A stretch of 64,000 bases of DNA from Stenopsyche tienmushanensis (taxonomy: Eukaryota; Arthropoda; Insecta; Trichoptera; Stenopsychidae), in contig WACJ01000501.1 of assembly GCA_008973525.1 (NCBI GenBank), positions 2,666,001 to 2,730,000 of the forward strand, read 5' to 3'. Every line of letters begins with the position of its first letter. Position 1 is the stretch's first letter. The notes below the pieces were generated by a model. The model saw nothing but the letters and a program-made list of their open reading frames with translations, was not told the origin of the DNA and ran no database searches. This document shows, piece by piece, positions 8,882 through 20,539 of this stretch. A program made the translations under genes and the position numbers.

Positions 8882-11180
8882 TATTAAAAAATCATTACAT
8901 TAGTGTATATTTACCTTAAATATTGTATACCCTATTGAAGATCAATGCATTTATGAATTTCAATCAGGTGTTATTAAATCGTACTTTAATGTTTTTATTA
9001 AAAAATATAATATCTTATGCATCAATACATATTGAACTTTCATAAGAACAATTAAAAAGTCGCATCCAGATAGCAAGTCGTACAACCTTAATGGCCTAAG
9101 ACAAGAAATTAACTTTGAAAGTCAATTTGAACCAATATTTAATACCGAAATTCGACGTTCATCACGCCGAAAACTTTCATATTCACATTTCGAATGCGAA
9201 AATTTCAATAACAATTTGTGTCGTTACTTTCGAACAAATTTACTTCGTCGCTAATTGGAATCGCTCGTCGTCCATCAAGGATCGATGATTAGACCATTTA
9301 TCAGGCTCTGACGATTTTGCTTCGTCCTTTGCCGATATCAATAAATATCTAAGTTGTATTTAATTACGTCTAGTTTGCCGAGTCAAACGCCTTGATAAGG
9401 TTATTTTCAATTTCAATAAGTCTCAGTGCTTGTACAATAAATCGACTCGCGACTCCAGACGCCCAGACAATCGCCTTTTCTAAGAGTCACTGGAACATAC
9501 GAATTGGAATCATGGGGATATAAATCCCTGGAGAAAAATTCATATTAAAGTTTATCGGTCTGAGCCATTAGTAGACCGCCAAGAATAAACCCCATATAGT
9601 TAACAAGGATTCGTTGCGATGAACGGCATTAAGAGAAACAACCTCAATTTATATAGGCTGAAAATATTTCAGATTCCATACGAATCGACGATCCCTGGAT
9701 GGAGTACTTAATGCTGAAGATATTAATAGTTTAATTAAATTTGACGTACCGGGCTTACATCCATTTAAATTTCGATGGTCCTTAGTTGGAATGGCTGCGA
9801 TCTTGCTTAAATCTTTAAAATATGAACTAAATCAAGATCAAGTCTAGACTATATACATAAATATATTATAAGCACTATTTTTTTAAGAACTAAAACTAAT
9901 CAATTAATTTATAAACAGAGATAATTTCAAAAATAATATCAAAAAAGCGATACATCAATTGAATTTAAATATTCTTGAACAACTTTTGTAATTAACGTTT
10001 AAAAAAATGCATTTGGAACTAAAAAAAATGACATGCGGTACTAGCGTCGGCGCCATCATATTCTCTAAAAATGACCTATATATGGTAAAAATATCAAATA
10101 TTATTTTATATTTCATTATGATAGGACGTATTACGCGTGATTTTCATTATGCTCAAATAAAATCGAATAAAAAAAATCATAAACATGGTGAATTAGGGCA
10201 TTCTTTCGCTTCGGAAGGCCATTTTATGATCATTTATTATGGGGCCGCTTTATGAAATATTTATTTTATGGCTCGAAAATCAGTAAATTTAGACTACATT
10301 AAATGCGATAATAATTCTTTTATGAAACATTTGTTCCGCGAATGTCCTCGAATAAAAAAAATACGACAGGACGCAATTGAGCATCCGATGACGATTTAAT
10401 ATTTCAATATGCTGCATATAAAATCGCGAACAAAATTTTTGTATAAATTCATCGAAAAATAATAAATATCAATGCCAAAATGAAACTCGGACACATATTT
10501 AATCAAAACTTATCTAATTATTATCGATATAAAATCTTACTTGGTTCGACCCCAAGTAATGGGGATGAATTTTTGGCTGTTCCCCAAATTGACGATATTG
10601 GATTTTTTCCACAAATCATATTTATTTTGAAGATATGAGTTGGTGTATCGACCCATAGCCACCTAGATGACCTTTTATTAAGGGTTTGACCTCAGCCCGT
10701 ACAAACCTACCTTCCCTTTGATCGCAGCCTGAGCTTAATTAGCGACTTAATACAAACGATCAGGTTTAAGTAAACGTTAATAATAGTTTCTCAGATGCTG
10801 AACACGCTGCGAATATCCCACAATCCCCGACTAAATCCTGGAGAAACGCAAAACGTTTCAGTTTCGACTAATAACAGCTAATATGATATCATCCCTTGTG
10901 CTGCCATCTCATAATCCAATACATATAAAAATGGTAACTTTATAATTCCGTATATTGTCCTGTGTTATTTTCCATTTTATAATGATTTTAAATAAAATTA
11001 TTAAAACGATATTGAATTATTTTTTATTAAATTATTCTTGTAATTTAATTAATATTAAAATATTTTTTAAATTTTTATTCACACCTTGGTTGATACAAGT
11101 ATATGGGCAATCCATAGTGACACGTTATGGAAGAGGACGGATGCTAAAAATAGTATCCGTCTGAGGTGCATTTGGCTCCG
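8882..11180. other. No recognisable feature
   Basis: Long AT-rich tract. Short open frames (for example 10007-10255) show no family resemblance. A short open stretch near 9710-9840 reads plausibly as protein but has no identifiable homology and no clear splice context. Confidence 0.5.
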
Positions 11181-11183
11181 AAA

Positions 11184-11590
11184 CTATGGCATTGAATGCC
11201 GAGAAGACACCGGGGCTAGCCACCAAGTCCCTGTGGCCAAGAGGTCCAGAAAAGAGACCTCTGATACAACACTCCACATACAAAGGATCTGTACACACAT
11301 AATCCGAACTATCATCAGGCCATCCCGGATCTTATCCTGGCCATCATCATGCCATGATCCCAGCAAGGACAGGGAGACTGTCTTTGCCAAAACTCCAATC
11401 AGCACCCGCCACTCTGGACATTGTTCCAAAAGCCTTGGCTGCTTTGCCGGTTGCGATTTTAATATTTTCTCTGTATCTGCATCCCTCAGAGATGGTTACG
11501 CCCAGGTAGACGACGTTTTTATCGAAAACTATACGGTCTTCGTCCAACCAAATGCGTGGATAACGCATGAGTTTGCCCTTTTCCAAAGTA
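11184..11590 (-). pseudogene. LINE-C: reverse transcriptase fragment, R1-like
   Basis: The minus strand from 11586 reads YPRIWLDEDRI, then VVYLGVTISEGCRYRENI, followed by KAAKAFGTMSRVAG. This is the region after the RT active site in R1-clade and related LINEs (short strand, YLGV turn, helix with KA). Downstream the frame breaks. It is clearly different from LINE-A (YLGILMDNKLTFSKHI) and LINE-B (YLGVEIDDKKAAAK), so it is a third lineage. A piggyBac-like MITE lies immediately on its 5' side. Confidence 0.7.
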
Positions 11591-11597
11591 CCCTTAG

Positions 11598-12145
11598 CTC
11601 TTTGCGGTCCTATGTCGAGTCTGGCTCGACATTTTGTTTCTACATTTTTTCCCCACTCAGATTTAAAATCATGTGATTTTATTTTGCGAATCGTGTTTAG
11701 GACAGTATTTGGAAAAGAAAAATGGTTTTTATGGCCCTTTATAGTGTTTCGCCTACCTGCTAGAGATACAAAGAAAAGGGGCTATTGCCCGGATAAAATC
11801 CTAGAACACAGGCAGTGACTCTTGACGCGCGCTTTCGTGAACATCTCCGATCAAACTTACGATATTTTTACGTAATCATATAATATTCATAATATTTTTG
11901 TTCGAAACTAACGAATATAAAAAATAAAATTTTAAAAAACCTGACCTCCATTTTGGCAAATGCTTTAAGAAATACCAAACATTATCTAATTATAAACTAT
12001 AAAATATAATACTTTTGTATAATATATCGGTAAAATATACAACTTTAGTAAAAAAATAATAGTGTTCTATTAAATAATAACTTATAAATTGAAAAAAAAC
12101 CGTTTTATCATAAAAATGTCTAAAATATTTAGGGACCGCAACAAG
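11598..12145. mobile_element. piggyBac-like MITE, copy 1
   Basis: The ends are CTCTTTGCGGTCC (11598-11610) and GGACCGCAACAAG, flanked by TTAG on the left and TTAA (12146-12149) on the right, as expected for TTAA-targeting piggyBac relatives. Near the left end lies the imperfect hairpin ATGTCGAG-TCTGG-CTCGACAT. It aligns with the inverted copy at 55834-56238 along most of its length. Compared with that copy it has about 136 extra bases near 11942-12077. There is no transposase. Confidence 0.75.
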
Positions 12146-12284
12146 TTAAGACTGAATATGTTATTTTTTAAGGATTTAAAAAAAATCAAATTACTATTAA
12201 AATCCTTTTTGATTTTGCAATTATTATTATTTATCATTATTTCAAGAGAATCAACCTTGAGTGTGACCTCGCTCCACCAAGTTA

Positions 12285-12660
12285 CACCATGGTAGAAATG
12301 TCATCCATCCCCACACAATATTCCATCCCACTTCTGACACCAATGTAACGTGGTGGAGCGAGAGTACATTCAAGGCATAGTTCCCGGACCGTTTCCACTT
12401 GTATGTCGAGATGGCCGCGCTCACATGCAGGTTCGTTCTTCTTTCGGGTCTATATAGCCGAGAGGAGGGATAAAGGTGGACGGGCGCTGAATATAAATAT
12501 TCTCGTCTTAACTTAATTCTTGATTGATGATGAGAGAAAGAGATTTGACTACAGGAAGAACGTCTTCCCGCACCCAAGGCTATCCGACGACTCTCAGCGA
12601 CTCCCACATCCTGTGCGTCACCACCGGACCGACAAAAATGCAAGCGCAAAAAGCGATAAA
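12285..12660 (-). repeat. LTR-2 relic bridging both LTR halves, with primer site
   Basis: On the minus strand the LTR ends at 12344 (plus strand TGTAACGTGG), then one spacer base, then TGGTGTCAGAAGTGGGAT (12342-12325), a primer-binding site. To the right of the LTR end the plus strand runs through a TATATAG motif near 12463 into the GAGAGAAAGAG...CTTCCCGCAC...AAGGCTA block that also forms the other LTR-2 fragments. This copy therefore joins the 5' and 3' halves of the family. Confidence 0.75.
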
Positions 12661-12664
12661 TGTC

Positions 12665-14130
12665 GTTCTTTCAAAAACAGCCATAATTTCCATCGATCCT
12701 GAGCCTGTCTCCAATTTTCCAGGCATAGACGTTCAGCGTCTATTTATCCCTGTCTTTCCCTGCATAGAAGTAATCTTCCGATGTGTCTACTGCCACTCAA
12801 TGCCTGTGATGCTTCGCCGTTCATGTCCATGACCTCTCGATTGGATCTAATGCTTTCGTAATCTAAGATCTCGTTTTGAAAAATATATTTAATTATCATT
12901 AATAATAACAAGCTTTCTAAGACTGGCAGCCATAAACAGCATTAGAACTATACTTATGATGATTTTTTCATTCAGAACCATTCATTGAAGCACTCTATAC
13001 TCGATCTTGGCAAACCATCATAGGGGTGTTCTTGTATGTTAAACAAAACCACGCATCGACATTTTAATAGAATTAAGGCCATAAAAACGCTGTGGCAGAA
13101 CAAATAGCTCTACATTTTCAAGTAAATTAAACACCATTTTCATTTCGCCTAATACGAAGCGTCTACACGTGTGAATTCATAAAATTCTAATGAAAATGGG
13201 GCACAAATCGCTTCCCCCCCGAATAATTTGTTAATTTATTTCCTACGTCGATAAATTTTATAGGAAAAAAGCATTTTGTCCCAGGCGCGTATATCATTTT
13301 GACCCATTTTGAATTCATTACGGTCGGCGGCCATATATTACGAGATTGACCCCAAAACGACCGGATTTATATTATTTACCGATATGTGCGACCACATTCT
13401 ACACATATGTAAAATTGCCTCTTTACGATCCTCTATTTTCCCCATCGGCCGTTTATTTTTTCGCAATATAGTGGTGGGCCACGTGTACGTTTCGCGTATT
13501 GCAAAATGTTCTTATATTGCGGCACGTGGAATTGAATTATTTTCCGTTAGTCGAATAAAAAGAGGGAAATTATTTGCGGAACGCATTCCTCCCGCTTGCG
13601 TGTCGTAGAATTCGGCACAAGGCATGTGTGTGCCTTTCCTTTAACTCGAACGTGGAAAAGTCCCTGCTTTCCCGAGGTGAAAGTCGGAAATTCCTCGGAT
13701 GTATGAGGAAAAACGCCTGGGAAAACGTAATTAAATTTCGAATGGGAATCCTCTTACGATTTTTTTTCGATCACCACAAATTGTAATCGAAGATATAAAA
13801 ATATTTACAAATAAAATAAATAAATCATAGAAGGAAAACATATAAAAATAATATAAGATATGGATAATATTTCTACGATCTTCTACTATTAAAAGCTATA
13901 CATTTATATAAACCTAAGTAAAGGTGTATATGAAAATTCTGATAGCATGCATTGCAAGGCATAAATTATTGTTTAAAATTCATTTTCAAGATTGAATAAC
14001 ACATAACCTGCCAAAAAACTTCGCACGCGACTACAGCCTATATAATGTGTTAATTTACATGATTATAGATAAATTATTATTATATTATTATAGTAAAGCG
14101 GGGAAGTTCCTTTTCAACAACGCAACATAC
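12665..14130. other. No recognisable feature; GC-richer block at about 13.2-13.8 kb
   Basis: Mostly single-copy-looking sequence. A 99-codon frame at 13309-13608 lies in the GC-richer part; its translation has no motif I know and no splice signals decide its fate, so I do not call it a gene. Confidence 0.4.
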
Positions 14131-14420
14131 AGTGGGCGCGCACATTTTCGTTAGGACGTATATATACGTCACACCCACCTAGCGTGAGTTCATATTGTTA
14201 TTTTTTTTTTAACGATGCTTAAAATTTATTAAAAAATCAATGAAACATATTATTTTTTTATTTAGATACCTAAACATGAAGAGAAGTTAACAAATACATA
14301 ACAATAAACAAAAGCACATAAAGAAAATGGAAACATACAGTTCAAAAAAATAAAATATATACATACAAAAATTCAAAACTCAACTTCTGTATGATATATT
14401 TTAAAACAGTTGTTGACACA

Positions 14421-15246
14421 TAGTGCTACCTCACAATTAGGGAATCCAATCCCGAGCCAAAATTTCGATCCCGAGATTTCGAGATTTCATTAAACAATCC
14501 CGGGATCAGTCCCGGGATCCCGGGATTGGGATTTTCAATATCTTAAGAAATTACATTGATAAATTTGATCAAATATTTACAAATATATTTCGTCATTTAG
14601 TCTGGATCTGATTTTGGAAGTCAGGCAACTTGCTGTTGAAAATGCACGCTCAGCTTCCACACTCGTTGGAGATATCGTCATCAGATATTTAAATGCTAGT
14701 TCGAGTTTATGACCGCGTGAGCCCCTATTTTCGTATAACACCATCAATGTGATTGATAAAATTCCTATCTGCTGAGACACGGACTAAAACTCGCAAAATT
14801 CCCGATTTCCCGACAAATTATTTATTTCCGTCGCTGCAGATGAATACTTATATACTATTATACTTTAATGTGATTCGTAATTATATTACGGAAGAATACA
14901 AAAATTCTGAACCCCGTATCTATTATATTTCATATCGATATTTCCATTATTAGAATCGAAGTGTAGTAAATACATCACCGGTAGCGAAAGGTTAATATGA
15001 CAATTTGAAAAGACATATATGTATTATATGTATACATAGATTAGGCAATTACTGCCCCTAGGCACCGCCTAAGTTCGTCAATTAGTAGTTACGCCACTGT
15101 TTTCAAACGTCCAGATTTTGGCGAGAATGTCTCAATTTAGTAGCCTTTAACATGCTGGTGAGATGTACGATTTCTGTTAGATAAAAATTTCAATCCTGAA
15201 TTTTTCGGGATTACGTTTACTAATCCCGGTATTCATGAGCACCTTA
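14421..15246 (-). mobile_element. hAT-type element relic
   Basis: The ends are related: TAGTGCTACCTCACAATTAG on the left and, reverse-complemented, AGGTGCTCATGAATACCGGG on the right. Both are followed by repeated GGGATT/AATCCCG words. The interior encodes a hAT dimerisation-domain fragment. Other copies lie at 58236-58610, 59765-60295 and a scrap at 49275-49366. No 8-base target duplication was found. Confidence 0.65.
14577..14780 (-). pseudogene. hAT transposase C-terminal dimerisation fragment
   Basis: The 67-codon frame contains LAFKYLMTISPTSVEAERAF followed by STAS...KIRSRLNDE. This is the classic C-terminal hAT motif: hydrophobic helix, I-PTS-E-ER-FS, then R-RL. It is the last portion of a transposase usually several hundred residues long. 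The catalytic region is absent, so this is a remnant. Confidence 0.85.
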
Positions 15247-15354
15247 AACTGTCCGGGATCGACTCAACATATATTTCACGGACGTATATATACGTCCTAA
15301 CCAATTTCGATGCAGTTTACGTTGGACGTATATATACGTCGCGCCCACTTAACA

Positions 15355-17200
15355 GGTCAATAAAAACGAATGTAACATTTAATCATAGGAGTTTTATAAA
15401 ATAATTTCTTTTTAGAATAATAAAAAATATTTTGGATTATCCAATTTTTAACCCCTCTCTTCTATCGATTGTTTATTTTTAAATATTTTACAAATATCTT
15501 TTGGGTTCCAAAAATAATTCAAAGCTATTTGTTTTTATAAAATTTTAACAGAAACGTCCATATTATATATAAGGCTTACGTTCATCCCTTAATGGCTGCT
15601 CTATTGTTTATGCGTATAAAGCACTTTAGATTATTCATTCGAATGGATTTTTTTTAAATACTTGTAATTTGTATAAAAACCACTTAAGCGTTAATGGATT
15701 TTAATAATTATTTAATTTTGGATACTATTAAAATAAAAGCAAATGTTTATGTTAAGTCGAACACTTTTATTTTTTTGCAACATTTGAGCACCATCGACAC
15801 GAATCGCTCTCACTATGATGCGCCTAAATTGAAAGGGCGTGAATTGAAGAAGCTTTAGGATTGCTACCCTAACATCCCGTGACTTTTGAGATGCTGTAGA
15901 TTTGCGGGAAGAAAATCCATTTTCTTCCTGCGTTGATTATGAGTGACGTACGTGCCGGATGGGGCAAAAGTTAATTGAATAGAACGGAGGGTTAAAATAA
16001 CTCCTGTAAAGCCTTTCAATCTTTTCTTCCCTTGAAGCACTAGCAATCCGATCTTTTCCCTTGTGCACCACAAAAAAAAACTTAATTGAAAACTACATAA
16101 TGGAGCGGGAATTTTACTAAAAATCATAATGAAGGCTTTTAATCATTGATTTAAACGGTAGGTTGGATTTGAATCAATCGCTCAAAATAGATTATGTGGC
16201 CATGTAATGGAATTAAATAATTTTCGACTAACTGAAATGTAAATGATGAATGTCCTGAAATTCGATTCATGTCCTGTGACTATTCACCCATACACTAATG
16301 TTTGATGACAGAGTCAATTAACCTGTCTGGATTGTAAACATGAATTATATTCCTAAGGGTGACCTAATCAAAAACATTATATTGAAATAAATTCATCAAG
16401 TATATATTTCTTATATTGTGCGACAAAATACAAAGGTTATTTGGAAGGATTTATTTCGAATACAATTCATTATTTAATATCGTTGATCCACCTACGCGAA
16501 TTTCATCCAAGATAACCTTCAATTGGTAGAGGAAAATAGTTTGGATATATTTTTAAGCATTTTTATTACATATTGTAGTAGCAAGAAAACGATATTTTTA
16601 TGGGATTTCCAATATTTTGTATTTTTATAGAAGAAATTATTTTTAAACATATCGTAAACGTTGGATGATAAGAAAAAAATTCTAGATGAAGAACATTATT
16701 TAATTCAATTGATTGACATGTGTGCAATGGCATCCAGTTAATATAACCTACTATAATCACAACCATTATAATAGATGTGCTTTAAATCCCAAGCCTAATA
16801 TAGGGAAGGGGCAGATTTGATTGATAGAAGATTTTCATACATATTATACAATATCATTTTATTTCCTTCCCTTTAGATTTTCTGAAAGAAGCATTGAAAG
16901 ATTAAGTGTCTAAAATTAAAAAAAAAAACAATATTTTATATACTATATAACAACCACCATAACTTTTCCGAGTATTCGGTGAGAAATAGTATGATAATAC
17001 TTGGTGTCAGAAGATGCACAAACAGATTTCCGACACGTTAACAGATTGGATATCTGACACCCTACTTGGTAAAAGAGTGGAATTCTACCACACCAATAAC
17101 AGGGAACTCGAAAAAAAAACGACAACATACGGAGAAATCCTACTCCCGGTTGATGGAAACCTAGCACAATCGCTGGGACACATACTGATACTGGCTCTTT
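15355..17200. other. No recognisable feature
   Basis: AT-rich, no long frame. The 15864-16127 and 16943-17242 frames lack motifs and sit in sequence with no repeat partner. Confidence 0.45.
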
Positions 17201-17214
17201 GCATCTTATTTGGT

Positions 17215-17690
17215 TTATCGGATCCTTTATAGTAGGGTCCACACTTTTGCGCCGCTGTATGATCTCTCTCCAGGAATCCCCAGACTAAACAGAGTACCAT
17301 CCACTTCCGGCTTCATGCTAACATGCATCCGATCGTGCAAGGAAAAAGGATGGAATAAATATACGCTGGAAATATCTGCGAAATCACAACCACCACAAGT
17401 CTAACCTCAAATTGAAAGGGTCTACAGCAGATGACGAACTGCATCGGTTTGGTCATTTATAGTACCGGGTACTGAAACAAGCACTCGGGATGGCCGAGCT
17501 CAACGTCGAGAACATGGTCCACAGCATGATGATGAGCACGAAGAACTGGGAACGTTGGCGAGAATACGTTGAAAAAATCTAATATAGGAAAAATAATACC
17601 TAGCTGAATCTGCTCTAACTTACGTACCATAATCTGTTGAAGATAGTGATTTTGCCTTTTTAACAGATTCTTCCTTCTCTTCCTGTAATT
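17215..17690 (+). repeat. RepX copy, interrupted by LINE-A tail
   Basis: Two RepX blocks (17225-17465, with GCCGCTGTATGATCT and AAGGGTCTACAGCAGATGAC; and 17627-17690, starting CTGTTGAAGATAGTGA) flank about 160 bases from the LINE-A ORF2 end. The same RepX junction, just before CTGTTGA-GATAGTG, also borders the LINE at 46.34 kb. Confidence 0.6.
17468..17625 (+). pseudogene. LINE-A ORF2 C-terminal scrap
   Basis: It starts CTGAAACAAGCACTCGGGAT and follows the last part of the intact ORF2 (compare 34114-34220) through ATGGTCCACAGCATGATG and AAGAACTGGGA, ending near GAATACGTTGAAAAAATC and a short AT-rich tail. It encodes only the final helices after the zinc finger, and I see no poly(A) or duplication. 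Confidence 0.8.
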
Positions 17691-17694
17691 ATAG

Positions 17695-18465
17695 GGTGGG
17701 AGACTCTACGATGTCCACCCATAAAATCCCAGGGGGAAGCCAACCCTACACTCATGGGCAACGGTTGAACCTATGGGGTAGTGATGTGGAGTAGAGGTAT
17801 GCGAAAATAGCCTCCTCGGTTTGCTCATCAAACATAGCTGGGGTTGCCCAGCTAACATGAGTTGGGTGCACAGGACACCCTGTGCTGCGCACTCATAAAG
17901 GGGTATGTGGAATAGCCGATTACAATAGTTGGTAGAATCATCACTATTTTCAACAGCCTAGACGGCAGCCTAAAACGGCGACTCGTCTTCGTGGCTGGTT
18001 ACTACAAATGATCGAACCAATACGAGTACCATGGGGAAGGGAAGCCCCTGCAGTCCGTCATCTGCTGTAGCCCCTATCAAACTGAGGTTGGGACTAGTGG
18101 TGACAGTTAACTCGCAGTAGTAAATCCCTTGAATTTAGTTTAAACCTAAGTCCTTTTTCCTCCATCGCACCTTTGGGTACACATGGTCTGAAGCTGGTCT
18201 TTACCACGAAAACCTCGCCTCATCTGGAGGGCGTGGAGCAAAAAGGGTAGGCGCTTGGCAGCTTCGCCAATAGCGTTTCTCATGGGGCTAAAGGATCAGT
18301 GGAAGACACTCTTTGTGTGGATAGTCCAGGGTAACCCAGAATAGACCATACAGCAGCTCAGGAAATGGGTTTGATTATAATGTACCTTCAATCCAGTCAA
18401 TCGCTGTCTGATGTCTGTCGTCTTGTCTTCCTATAATTACCACCAACATTTATAGCATCAAGATA
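17695..18465 (-). repeat. RepX, longest uninterrupted copy (paralogous empty site)
   Basis: Plus strand begins GGGTGGGAGACTCTACGATG, runs through TAGTGATGTGGAGTAGAGGT / ATGCGAAAATAGCC, then CAGCTAACATGAGTTGGGTG and CAACAGCCTAGACGGC, and ends near AGACATCAGACAG read in reverse. The GAGGTATGCGA at about 17796 is the sequence that LINE-A duplicated in the 30.2-kb copy, so this is what that locus looked like before insertion. There is no coding capacity; family unknown. Confidence 0.7.
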
Positions 18466-18469
18466 CGCA

Positions 18470-20535
18470 ATATAAATAAAACGCTATAGAAAGTTAAGCC
18501 CCTATACAAAACGTGTACGCGTTTTGTTTGTTTGTTAGTTTGTTAACAAGTGCAAGTGACTAACACGCAAGTGGGCATTGACTTATTTGACGTATTTCGC
18601 CCGTTTCTCAAGTAAAAGATGCCGAAAACGCTATAGGAATAAATTCTATAGAAATGTAGTATGTGTGTTTTGTATACAATCCTATACCATTCATTCGATT
18701 TCGATGAAACTTTTGTGAGTTGTTGGGCATATACCCAAAAAGGTTTTTGAATTAGCACAATTATTGCTTGTGTGCGGAATTTGTTTTGCGAGCGTTTAGC
18801 GGATACACCATGTTGGCGCATATTGGTCTGGTGAAGGCGATTGAGCTCGGTTCATAGAAGAGGAGAAGAAAGTCATCGGTGATCAAGGCGAGAGCAAACG
18901 CGTGCATGCTATTCGATACTAGTCCTTCAGCTGGCACTACACGTGACCTCAAGCAATAAATTGCTATACTACACTATTGCGTCTCTTTTCAAATTATTAT
19001 TAAACGTATGTGGCAGTGCAATGCATACCGGGTACTCGCTATAATTAATAAAAATAAATTTATGCAAACGGTTTAGTGATATTTGAACTATATTTTATAG
19101 GACTTCCTGTAGCATAATATTATGATAGGAGACATGGGAATCACCTGTCATTATTTTTCAATGTAAGTCTAAACGGCTTAAATTGTAAATATATTTTAAG
19201 CTTTTCACAATGTATACAAGGTTTTACATATAATTACAAGACTATATACAAGTGGGGTGTTCGTAATCATGCCTTCATTTCGATTATGTTCATATTTGAT
19301 TAAAATAATATATTATTCTGTACTTTTTTGTGTAATATTTAAATGTTTCATTTTTAATAAAATTCAAAGGAATATCATCATTGAAATGGACGCCGAAAAT
19401 ATGGCGTATCTTTGACGCCTCTTTTGTAATAAATTCGAATTGGATGATATTTCATATAAAAAATATTTAATATTATTAGGGCTCTTCTATGTGCCGAGCA
19501 TTTTTTGGCTTAATTTATTTATATCCAGTTTGATTCGACTCGAAATTATTTTTCGTCGAATTTTCCTGACTGAAAGGGAATAATAAAACAGATGCTTAGC
19601 GAGAGATTACCAGAAGGAGCGGAGATAAAAGTGCTCATAAGCGATTTTAAAACTCTTCTATATTCGCTTAGTAAGACAAATCAAGATAACATGAAAAACT
19701 TGCCGGGTGAAGAAAGTCAGCACTTGAATTAAAGCTCAACTAACATCGTTTCTACTTTTCAGCGTGTAAAATTATACGACATCCTCGCCCACAGTTGCTG
19801 ACTTCATTTTATTTCGGGATCTGCGCAAAAAAGAGGCGATCGGCAAGGAAATCCGGACGAGGCGAAAAAATCAATAAATCCATTTTTTACTTGTCCAAAC
19901 AAGATAATAACTTTCAACCTCCGCGAGATCGAAATAGATCATCCCGTAAGAGAGTAGGGTTCGGGGAGAATTTGTACGACCGTCCGAAGGATTAATATTT
20001 CATCCCTTGATGGCTCACTTTATATGCGCAACGTGCTTCAAAAACGACGGAAGTGTGAGTCGGCCAATGTTCAACTTTGGCATTGGACTTTTTCTGCGTC
20101 CGAATCTTGAGGCAAAAAAATAATTTCCGGCGGGTAATAGATTGGGCGGGGGTCAATATTGAAATTCGTTACCGTAGAAACGGATAAGGGAAGTATATAT
20201 AATTGAAAATTGAAAATGATTTCAGAGAAAAAAATCAATTCCAAAGATGAGGGATTATCGTGTGGGCGACACGACGCTTAAACTTCAAGGATCTTGTGGA
20301 GAAAAATGTTAAAAAGGATACCATTGTGATAAAAATAAAAACTTAAATGGATTTTCTTAGCATCTGTAAGCTAAAATATTTGGATGGGTAAAGTTGGTAT
20401 TGGATTTGGAAGAATCATTCACCAGAAAATATAGGGCATTTCAATAAAGATGCTCAAAATTTGTTAAGATATAACGACCAAGTTATTGAAACAATACCAA
20501 TCTACACGAGATTAACTAGCATCAAATGCATCTCA
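18470..20535. other. No recognisable feature
   Basis: It contains a motif similar to the 6.85-kb repeat (inverted, near 18680-18720) and a GC-richer block at 19.8-20.3 kb. Short frames there are Lys/Arg-rich but match nothing I know. Confidence 0.4.
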
Positions 20536-20539
20536 AGAA

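Larger units (their letters stand above)
14131..15349. repeat. Element bounded by 10-bp inverted repeats and GGACGTATATATACGTCC palindromes
   Basis: AGTGGGCGCG at 14131-14140 is matched by CGCGCCCACT at 15340-15349. Next to them is an 18-base palindrome: at 14154-14171 (last base changed), at 15280-15297 (perfect) and at 15324-15341 (last base changed). hAT material fills the interior, so this looks like one element split by another. No target duplication is clear. Confidence 0.55.
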
